Source: Rhizobium mongolense subsp. loessense (lineage in GTDB: Bacteria > Pseudomonadota > Alphaproteobacteria > Rhizobiales > Rhizobiaceae). From it: a DNA stretch of 64,000 bases. Shown here piece after piece: positions 1 to 6,973 of the stretch (its first letter is position 1; each line of letters opens with the position of its first letter). Location: assembly GCF_900099775.1 (NCBI RefSeq), contig NZ_FMTM01000009.1, positions 171,031 through 235,030 of the forward strand, in the 5' to 3' direction. The translations under genes and the position numbers were made by a program. A model generated the notes under the pieces. The model had not been told where the DNA came from and did no database searches. It saw nothing but the letters and a program-made list of their open reading frames with translations.

Positions 1-427
1 CGAGCGCTTCAAGCATGGCATTGATGATGCCCTTTGTCGGGTGCATCATCACGGTAAAGGTAATGCCGATGCCGATCGTCGATACCAGAACTGGAAAGAA
101 AACGAGCGTGCGCAGGAAACCTCGAGCGAAAATATTGCCGGTCAGCAGCACGGCGAGCCCGAGCCCGCAAATCGTCTTCAGGCCGGAGGTCGTTAAGGCG
201 TAGATCAGCGTGTTGACGAGGCCCTTGACCAGAAACGGCTCGGAAAAGAACTGTCGGAAGTTCTCCAATCCAATGAACTCGGCGGTCGAAAGATCCCAAC
301 GTGTGAGGCTGAACCAGACAGAGGACACCGTAGGGACGACAAACAGCACTCCGTAGACGGCTGCGGCAGGCAGAAAAAACCACAAGGGATAGGGCGATTT
401 GCGTGAGCGGAGGCGGGTTTCGGTCAT
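1..427 (-). CDS. Sugar ABC transporter permease (partial)
   Basis: Inner-membrane permease of a carbohydrate ABC importer (MalF/UgpA type). The visible N-terminal 142 residues have a short basic cytoplasmic start (MTETRLRSRKSPYP), a first hydrophobic segment (WFFLPAAAVYGVLFVVPTV), a periplasmic stretch including FIGLENFRQFF, typical of this permease family, and the start of the transmembrane core. The C-terminal half lies beyond base 1. It follows the sugar-binding protein gene on the same strand after a 64-bp gap containing a stem-loop, so it is probably in the same rhamnoside uptake operon. The start at 427 is the first ATG after the hairpin and fits the family N-terminus. Confidence 0.85.
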   Translation of the reverse strand, partial: MTETRLRSRKSPYPLWFFLPAAAVYGVLFVVPTVSSVWFSLTRWDLSTAEFIGLENFRQFFSEPFLVKGLVNTLIYALTTSGLKTICGLGLAVLLTGNIFARGFLRTLVFFPVLVSTIGIGITFTVMMHPTKGIINAMLEAL

Positions 428-450
428 GTTTACCTCTTCGATCGGGTGGG

Positions 451-471
451 CCTCGCCCGCGAAGGGCGAGG
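451..471 (-). other. Intercistronic stem-loop between binding protein and permease genes
   Basis: Perfect 8-bp inverted repeat (CCTCGCCC / GGGCGAGG) with a 5-base loop, in the 64-bp gap between the binding protein stop and the permease start. There is no following T-run, so it is more likely an mRNA-stabilising or attenuating hairpin than a full terminator. Such hairpins keep binding-protein mRNA more abundant than permease mRNA in malE-malF type operons (known for the family, inferred here). Confidence 0.6.
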
Positions 472-491
472 TCAGCTTTCCCGAAGGGCCA

Positions 492-1772
492 CTACCAGTT
501 GGGTAGACCGAGCTGCTTTGCCTGCTTGCGCACGTCATCGTCATAAAGGGCGGCCGCCTCGGCTGGCTGGCGGATGCCGGACCCGACCTCGACGGTGATC
601 TGTTCAAGGGCCGGTCCCTTGATCGGCGATACGAATTCCAGCGCCGGCGTAGTCGCCTTCGCTTCGAAATAGGGGAGCATGTCCCTCACCGCGGGCGGGA
701 CGTCGGCTGGCAGCGCACATCCGTTAACCAGGGACGGACCTTGGGCCGTGTTGGTTTCAACCATGATCTTGCAGCCTTCGACGCTTCCGGCGAAATCCAC
801 AAATTTCCGGGCTTCCTCCGCGTTCTGGCCAGCGAGCGGGACATAAAGGGCAGGCGGCATCCAGACCGTCAGACCGTTCTTGGCCGCATCGTCCCCCGGC
901 TGCGCGAAGAAGCCGACGCCCTCAAGATTTTCCGGATAGTTCTGCTTCAAAGCGCCGACGGCAAAGGTGAGCATAGGATAATGGGCGGCTTCGCCTGTCG
1001 CCACCATCCTGAGGCCGTCGTCATAGCTTGCTGCACCGAAATCCTCGTTCATGAGCCCGGCGTCATGAACCTCCTTCAAGCGCTCGAAACCTTTCATGGC
1101 CGCAGGCGTCGTCGCGTATTTCGCTTTGTTGGCCGTATAGTCGTTTGCGAAGTTCGGCGCGGCTTGGTGCAGGTTGTAATAATCCGCCAGAACGAAGAGC
1201 TGCGAGGTCCATGTGTCGCGATAGGTCTGGGCAACAGCGACTTTGCCGGCCGCCTTCACCTTTTCGTTGTTGGCCATGAACTCCGCCCATCTTTTCGGGA
1301 CTGGCAGGCCGAGTTCCTGATAGATTTTTCTGTTGTAGAGGATCCCGCCAGCCATCGCCGTTCCGAAGGGGACGCCGTATAGCTTGCCGTCAGCGCGGAC
1401 CACGGCCTTGAAACCCTCGTCTACGTTTGCCTGGGACGAAAGATCACTGAGGTTGGCAAGCGTCTGTGCAGGTTTCAGCGCCTGCATCAGCGAGCCGGAA
1501 TTGTACAGGAAGACATCCGACATCTCGCCTGTCGCCAGTCGCGTCTTGACGATGTTGTCGCCCTCGCCACCACCCGGCCGCTGCTCGATTTCGATCGTTA
1601 CATCCGGTGCGATCTTCTCGTAAGCTGCAACCAGTGCCTCGGCGGCTGCGACCGTATCGGGGCTGTTATCGATCAGGAACGAGAGCGTTGTTTCTGCGTT
1701 CGACGGCCCTGCGGCAATCAGCGCTGTGAATGCCGACGCACCGGCAAGAATGACTTTGATGCGGTTTGTCAT
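492..1772 (-). CDS. Extracellular sugar-binding protein of ABC transporter
   Basis: Periplasmic family-1 solute-binding protein (MalE/UgpB type), 426 aa, which would deliver a sugar to the permease encoded just downstream. A Sec signal peptide is visible (basic MTNRIK, a hydrophobic VILAGASAFTALIAAG core, then GPSNAE as likely cleavage site). The mature part begins TTLSFLIDNSPDTV and ends KQLGLPNW, with a family-like length. The start is supported by a GAGGAGG ribosome site. It lies 43 bp downstream of the alpha-L-rhamnosidase gene on the same strand, which suggests that rhamnose or a rhamnose-containing saccharide is the ligand. That specificity is inferred from context only. Confidence 0.9.
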   Translation of the reverse strand: MTNRIKVILAGASAFTALIAAGPSNAETTLSFLIDNSPDTVAAAEALVAAYEKIAPDVTIEIEQRPGGGEGDNIVKTRLATGEMSDVFLYNSGSLMQALKPAQTLANLSDLSSQANVDEGFKAVVRADGKLYGVPFGTAMAGGILYNRKIYQELGLPVPKRWAEFMANNEKVKAAGKVAVAQTYRDTWTSQLFVLADYYNLHQAAPNFANDYTANKAKYATTPAAMKGFERLKEVHDAGLMNEDFGAASYDDGLRMVATGEAAHYPMLTFAVGALKQNYPENLEGVGFFAQPGDDAAKNGLTVWMPPALYVPLAGQNAEEARKFVDFAGSVEGCKIMVETNTAQGPSLVNGCALPADVPPAVRDMLPYFEAKATTPALEFVSPIKGPALEQITVEVGSGIRQPAEAAALYDDDVRKQAKQLGLPNW

Positions 1773-1815
1773 GACGTTCCTCCTCTGAACGGTTTGACGG
1801 TGGCAGGTATGCTCC

Positions 1816-4137
1816 TCAAAGATGGGGAAGAGAAAAGATCAGCTCATGTGTTCCCGCTCGAAGGACGGCTTCCCCCATGACAGGCTTGCCGTTAAGCAGC
1901 GGGTTGTGATGCCGTCGTGCGGGCCGGAATCGACCGACGCAGCCTTCTGGAAGCGTCACTTTATAGGTGACCCTGTTGCCGCTGCACTCCCATTGAGCTT
2001 CAATTCGACCTTGACGCACGTCATGATAGGCGGTGACGGGCGAGAGCGCGGCAATCGGCGCTGGATCGACGATGACCTCGGAAAAACCAGGTGCGTTTCG
2101 GCTTGGCGAGATGCCCGCGACGCTCTCAAACAGCCATTGGCACACGGCGCCATAGGCATAATGGTTGTAGCTGTTCATGTCAGGCTCGTAGATGGTGCCG
2201 TCCGGCGCCATTGAATCCCAGCGCTCCCAGATCGTGGTTGCGCCCTTGGATACCTGATAGAGCCAGCCCGGAACCTCCTGCTGCAGGAACACCTTTTCGG
2301 CAAGGTCGTCCAATCCGAGCTTCGTCAAAGCCGGCAGCAGGGCGGGCGTGCCTATGAAACCCGTGCCGATCTTGTAGTCCGCATCGATGATCACCTGTCT
2401 GAAGTGCTGCTTGGCAGCCTCCTGGTGCTCAGCCGGGATCAGGTCGTATAGGAACGCCAGCGCGTAAGACGTCTGGTCGTTATGTGCAATGCGTCCGGAT
2501 GGCGCGATGAATTCGTGCGCAAACGCACGTCGAATTTCTTCAGCACGGCCCCTCATGCGCGCCTCCAGAGCCTGGTTGCCGAGGATCGCTGCGATCTTCG
2601 CCAGCAAATCGGTGGAGATGAAGTGGTAGAGCGTTGCAGCGCAATCGTCGGCAACAGTCGGGCGCGGCTTCCGGTTGTCGCCGATCGGCTGCAGCCAGTC
2701 CCCGAATGTGAAGCCGCGGTCACCCCAGCGGGATGGCGGGCGCACGATCGGACCATTTGATATCGACCAGACGAAGTCGACCCAGCGCACCATGGCATTC
2801 AGGCATTCGCAAAGAACTGCCCGATCCTCGTAATGCGTGTAAAGAACCCAGGGGATCACGACGATGGCGTCGCCCCAGCCGGTCGAACCGACAAATCCCG
2901 GAAAGTTCTTCGGATGCAGGCGTGTCGGGTCGGGCGAAAAGTGGGAAATGGCACCATCCTCACGTTGATCGGCCATCACATCGCGCAGATATTTCCGGAA
3001 GAAGGTCTGGCTGTCCGTCAGCCAGCAGGCGGTCGCAGCAAACACCTGAGCGTCGCCTGTCCAGCCGAGGCGTTCGTCGCGCTGGGGGCAATCGGTCGGG
3101 ACCTCGATGAAATTGGCGCGCTGTGACCAGATCGTGTTCTGGACAAGCCGGTTGACGAGCGCGTTGCCCGACTGGAAGCCGCCAGTCAGATTGGGCACGG
3201 AGGAGATCGGAACCGACGAGATCGCCAGGATACGGGCATCGCCCCTAGCCGTCACTCTGGCATAGCGGAAGCCTTGAAAGCTGAAGTGTGGCGCATAGGT
3301 CTGTTCGCCGTCTCCGCAGAGCGTATAGATCGTATGGGCTTTTGCGGTGCGATAGTTGCGATTGTCGAAGTGACGGCCAGGCCCCAAGACTTCCGAATGT
3401 TCCACGCGGATTTCGGCGCCTGCTGCCCCGCGGACCGTATAGCGCACATAGCCGCCGATGTTCTGGCCGAAGTCGTAGATGGTCCGTCCTTCCGCGTCGG
3501 TCCAACTATCAACCGGAGCGATCGGCGGCAATTCACGCACTGGCGCCGTTTCGTGCGCGACGAGCAACGCCTTGTCGAATGGCAGCCTCACCGTGCCGTG
3601 AGTGTCGGCAAGCCTTTCTTCGCGTGCATCATAGATCTCACCGAAATAGATGCCGGATTTGCGGATCGGCAGCAGCCCGCTCTGCCACGTGGTATCGGTT
3701 GAGACAATGACGCCATTCGGCCCGATGAGGTCTGCAATGGCTGCCGTTTGGTCACCCCAGCAATTGGGAATGGCCTTTTGACCCCACATGAGCGGAGACC
3801 GGTACCATCCGTCGGCAAGCCAGATCTCGATGCGATTCTGGCCAGGCTTGATGAGGTCTGAGACGTCGTAGCGCTGATAGGCCAGGCGATGATCGTAGTT
3901 GGTCCAGCCGGGTGTCAGGAGGTCATTGCCGACCCGTTTGCCATTGATGAAGCAGCGATAAAGACCGAGCGCTGAGATGAAAAGTTCGGCAGGCGTCTCT
4001 ACGCCATCGCAGTTGAACCACTTGGCGACAAAACTTGCGGCCGTTCCCTGACCGCGATCCGACAGCGGCGCGATCATATCGCTGGTCCAGTCTCGTGAAA
4101 CCAGATTGACGCTGGCCGTCATCGGCTGAAAATTCAT
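1816..4137 (-). CDS. Alpha-L-rhamnosidase (GH78)
   Basis: Glycoside hydrolase family 78 enzyme of 773 aa that would release terminal alpha-L-rhamnose from rhamnosides. The N-terminal beta-sandwich carries the family signature (ALGLYRCFINGKRVG, TPGWTNYDHRLAYQRYDV), followed by WLADGWYRSPLMWGQ. The (alpha/alpha)6 catalytic barrel carries CPQRDERLGWTGD near residue 347 (general acid region) and TTIWERWDS near residue 630 (general base region), both expected for active GH78. No signal peptide is seen, so a cytoplasmic enzyme acting on imported rhamnosides is likely. It is first in a leftward operon with the binding protein and permease. A GGAGG site precedes the ATG, and an inverted-repeat operator lies 19 bp upstream. 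Confidence 0.93.
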   Translation of the reverse strand: MNFQPMTASVNLVSRDWTSDMIAPLSDRGQGTAASFVAKWFNCDGVETPAELFISALGLYRCFINGKRVGNDLLTPGWTNYDHRLAYQRYDVSDLIKPGQNRIEIWLADGWYRSPLMWGQKAIPNCWGDQTAAIADLIGPNGVIVSTDTTWQSGLLPIRKSGIYFGEIYDAREERLADTHGTVRLPFDKALLVAHETAPVRELPPIAPVDSWTDAEGRTIYDFGQNIGGYVRYTVRGAAGAEIRVEHSEVLGPGRHFDNRNYRTAKAHTIYTLCGDGEQTYAPHFSFQGFRYARVTARGDARILAISSVPISSVPNLTGGFQSGNALVNRLVQNTIWSQRANFIEVPTDCPQRDERLGWTGDAQVFAATACWLTDSQTFFRKYLRDVMADQREDGAISHFSPDPTRLHPKNFPGFVGSTGWGDAIVVIPWVLYTHYEDRAVLCECLNAMVRWVDFVWSISNGPIVRPPSRWGDRGFTFGDWLQPIGDNRKPRPTVADDCAATLYHFISTDLLAKIAAILGNQALEARMRGRAEEIRRAFAHEFIAPSGRIAHNDQTSYALAFLYDLIPAEHQEAAKQHFRQVIIDADYKIGTGFIGTPALLPALTKLGLDDLAEKVFLQQEVPGWLYQVSKGATTIWERWDSMAPDGTIYEPDMNSYNHYAYGAVCQWLFESVAGISPSRNAPGFSEVIVDPAPIAALSPVTAYHDVRQGRIEAQWECSGNRVTYKVTLPEGCVGRFRPARRHHNPLLNGKPVMGEAVLRAGTHELIFSLPHL

Positions 4138-4155
4138 CAGATCCTCCAGATCTTT

Positions 4156-4185
4156 TGTAGAACGTTCTTCGTATAACGTTCTACA
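4156..4185. promoter_or_regulatory. Probable LacI-family operator (30-bp perfect inverted repeat)
   Basis: Arms TGTAGAACGTT and AACGTTCTACA flank an 8-base centre. Each arm contains the smaller palindrome AACGTT, so the element could be read as one 30-bp palindrome or as two adjacent half-palindromic boxes. It sits in the 140-bp divergent region, 19 bp upstream of the rhamnosidase ATG and 93 bp from the LacI-type regulator start, where a repressor site would block the operon. The binding protein is inferred. Confidence 0.65.
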
Positions 4186-4277
4186 TTTTTTTCAGAAGCG
4201 CAATAGATATTTTGCGACCGGTCTGCCATGGTGATTTGGTGAGGCTCTAGGGCCTGCAGATCGAATCTGAGGATTTC

Positions 4278-5321
4278 ATGCCAATCAAAGAGAAGTCGAA
4301 GCCCGCAAAGCGCGATCGTGTGACGATACGGACGGTTGCTGCGCATGCAGGCGTGTCTGTCGCGGCGGTTTCGAAGGTCATGCGAAATGCATATGGTGTG
4401 AGCGAGAACCTTCGCGCCAAGGTGACCGGGTCGATTGAAGAACTGGGCTATCGGCCGTCAAGGACGGCACGCGGCCTGCGCGGTCGCACGTTCACGATCG
4501 GGTTGCTCCTTGTCGACATACGCAATCCCTTCCTGCCCGAAGTCATCGACGGCGTGAACGGCGTTCTGGCGCCGTCGCACTACCAGGCAATGATCGGCGT
4601 CGGCGAAGGCCGCATGCAACTGGAGACCTCGCTTATCGAATCTATGATCGATTACAAGATGGATGGGCTCATCCTCGTCGCTCCTCGCCTTCCTACTGAA
4701 ATCATTGCAGAATTCGCAGCACAAGTTCCGATCGTGGCTGTCGGATATCATGATCCGAAAGCAAAGACCTTCGACACGGTCAACACCGATGACCAACGAG
4801 GGGCAGAGATTGCGGTCGAGGCATTGTTGAAATGTGGTTATCGCGACATCGAAATGCTCAGCCTGGGAGCCCGCGAAGGTCACAAGGTCTCCGTCGTGCG
4901 CCAGCGTGAGATCGGATACCGGCGCGCCATGCTGCGCGCCGGATTGAGCTCATCAGCACCGATCAGCCACATTCCTGTCCATTCCCCTAAGCGCGAAGAG
5001 GCAATGCGGGTGTTCCTGGCGCGAAGCGATCGGCCCCGTGCCGTCTTCTGCTGGAGCGATCTTGATGCGATTACGCTTTTGAGCGCAGCCGCGGAAATGG
5101 GCGTGCGGGTACCCGAAGACCTGGCGGTCGTGGGCTATGACAATTCGACGACCGCAGCTCTTAGCCTGGTCAATCTGGCAAGCATCGACCAGTCGGGCAA
5201 GGAGCTCGGTGAAGCAGCGACGCGAACGCTTCTGTCCAGGATCGAGGGGCGTAGCGATCCGGAGCATCTGCTGCTGATGCCCTCGTTGGTCAACAGGAAG
5301 AGCTTAATCTTGCCGTTATGA
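4278..5321 (+). CDS. LacI family transcriptional regulator of rhamnoside locus
   Basis: DNA-binding repressor, 347 aa. After a short basic leader (MPIKEKSKPAKRDR) comes the LacI helix-turn-helix (VTIRTVAAHAGVSVAAVSKVMR, about residues 15-36) and hinge helix (ELGYRPSRTARGLR), then a periplasmic-binding-protein-like effector domain (FTIGLLLVDIRNPF onward, with VPEDLAVVGYDN near the C-terminus). It is divergent from the rhamnosidase operon and shares a 140-bp promoter region containing a 30-bp inverted repeat, so it is the likely local repressor with a rhamnose-related inducer. Effector and operator assignments are inference; family membership is clear. Confidence 0.92.
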   Translation: MPIKEKSKPAKRDRVTIRTVAAHAGVSVAAVSKVMRNAYGVSENLRAKVTGSIEELGYRPSRTARGLRGRTFTIGLLLVDIRNPFLPEVIDGVNGVLAPSHYQAMIGVGEGRMQLETSLIESMIDYKMDGLILVAPRLPTEIIAEFAAQVPIVAVGYHDPKAKTFDTVNTDDQRGAEIAVEALLKCGYRDIEMLSLGAREGHKVSVVRQREIGYRRAMLRAGLSSSAPISHIPVHSPKREEAMRVFLARSDRPRAVFCWSDLDAITLLSAAAEMGVRVPEDLAVVGYDNSTTAALSLVNLASIDQSGKELGEAATRTLLSRIEGRSDPEHLLLMPSLVNRKSLILPL

Positions 5322-5535
5322 ACAAGGCCGCAGCAGAGAGTTTGTCCGCAAACGGGGAGTGTCAGGAAGTGGGTCAAAGACGGTTCTGCAGTTCTTGCCA
5401 CTATGAGCTAAAGCCTGAACCATTGGTTTCATAAATCTACCGATCCACTTGTTTGTAGATACTTTTCGAGATTCACTTGAAGCGAGGTCCAACGCAAGAA
5501 CAGATCGTTTGCGGGCGCAGCAGTTGAAAAGCCTA

Positions 5536-6960
5536 TCAAGACGCAGCGGCCGACAAAGGTGCTGCGTGCACGGCGCGTTGCCGGCCGGCAAAAACATCAC
5601 CGACTGCGATCAGGACGGGGTTTTCGTAGCCGATCTCGCTGATGCCTTCGCCAAGTCCTGCAAGGTTGCCGTGCCACTGACGCTGCGTCGTGCGGCTCAC
5701 GTCGCTCATGATGACGGCTGGCGTTTCGGGCGACAGGCCTTCGGCCATCAGCCGTTCGGCAATGAGCGGCGCTGTTCTCCCGCCCATATAAAAGACGGTT
5801 GTCGTATGCGGATCGGCAGCGGTGGCCCAATCGACATCCATAGGCAATCCGCCATGGCGGGAATGGCCGGTGATGAAGCGTACAGATTGGGCATGCTCGC
5901 GATGGGTCAGCGAAATGCCAAGGCGCGAGGCCATCGCGCTTGCGGCCGTGATGCCGGGAATGACGTCGACCGGAATATTTTCGCGATCAAGATGAGCAAT
6001 TTCCTCGCCGGCGCGGCCGAAGATCATGGGATCGCCGGCCTTCAGCCGCACGACGCGCTTGCCCGCCTTTGCGAGTTTTACCATCATCGCGTTGATGTCT
6101 TCCTGGCGGCAGCTGGTGCGGCCGCCGCGCTTACCCACCAGCATGCGCTTGGCCTCGCGGCGCGCGAGTTCCAGCACCTCGGTGGAAACGAGATCATCGA
6201 AAAGGATGACGTCGGCGGCCTGCAACGCGCGAACCGCCTTCAGCGTCAGAAGCTCGGCATCGCCAGGCCCCGCGCCGACGAGAGTGACGCGTCCGGTTGT
6301 GCTTGTTGCGGATTTCAAGCCCCGAGCGGCAAGCAAAAGCTGCTCCTCGGCATGGTTGACAGCAGAACCGTCGAAAGCCATGTCGGCGAATTCTTCCCAA
6401 AAAAGCCGCCGAGCGGAAGCGGTTTCAAGGAGCCCGTTGACCTTGCCGCGTATCGACTGGGCAAGTCCAGCCCAGGATTTCAGCGTGCGCGGGAGCAAGG
6501 TCTCGATCTTGCGGCGGATGGTCTGGGCAAGAATGGGTGCTGCGCCATCCGTCGAGATTGCAACAACGACAGGCGAGCGGTTGACGATCGATCCGAACTG
6601 GAACTGGCAGAAATCCGGCTTGTCGATGACATTGACCGGAACGCCCGCCGCGCATGCCGCGTCGAAGAAGCGCCCGGCTTCAATCTCGTCGTCGCAGTCG
6701 GCAATTGCAATGGCAGCGCCCGTCAGATCTTCCACCTGCCAATGCCTCGGATGATGGATCAGTCTGGCTGCGGCGTGCTCGAGATTGCGGGCAAGAAGCG
6801 CCTTGAAGCTGTCGCTCAGCGTTTCGGCGTAGATTTCGACGTGAGCGCCGCAGGCAGCAAGAAGTTCCGCCTTCCAGGCGCAGGCGTCGGAGCCGCCGGC
6901 CACCACGCACTTCTTGCCTTCAAGCCCCCAGAAGACGGGCAGTTTTGCAAGCGGTTCCAT
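5536..6960 (-). CDS. cysG: Siroheme synthase (uroporphyrinogen-III methyltransferase / precorrin-2 dehydrogenase / ferrochelatase)
   Basis: Trifunctional enzyme of 474 aa making siroheme, the prosthetic group of the nitrite reductase encoded upstream. The N-terminal NAD-binding precorrin-2 dehydrogenase/ferrochelatase part starts FWGLEGKKCVVAGG. The C-terminal SAM-dependent methyltransferase starts at about residue 223 with VTLVGAGPGDAELLTLKA and continues with RVVRLKAGDPMIFGR and TRRTAR-like core motifs. Longer in-frame extensions overlap the nitrate reductase gene, so the ATG at 6960 is chosen, 13 bases after the reductase stop. It is last in the nitrate assimilation operon, a common position for cysG where it matches siroheme supply to NirB. 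Confidence 0.93.
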   Translation of the reverse strand: MEPLAKLPVFWGLEGKKCVVAGGSDACAWKAELLAACGAHVEIYAETLSDSFKALLARNLEHAAARLIHHPRHWQVEDLTGAAIAIADCDDEIEAGRFFDAACAAGVPVNVIDKPDFCQFQFGSIVNRSPVVVAISTDGAAPILAQTIRRKIETLLPRTLKSWAGLAQSIRGKVNGLLETASARRLFWEEFADMAFDGSAVNHAEEQLLLAARGLKSATSTTGRVTLVGAGPGDAELLTLKAVRALQAADVILFDDLVSTEVLELARREAKRMLVGKRGGRTSCRQEDINAMMVKLAKAGKRVVRLKAGDPMIFGRAGEEIAHLDRENIPVDVIPGITAASAMASRLGISLTHREHAQSVRFITGHSRHGGLPMDVDWATAADPHTTTVFYMGGRTAPLIAERLMAEGLSPETPAVIMSDVSRTTQRQWHGNLAGLGEGISEIGYENPVLIAVGDVFAGRQRAVHAAPLSAAAS

Positions 6961-6973
6961 GCGGGCAGGATTG

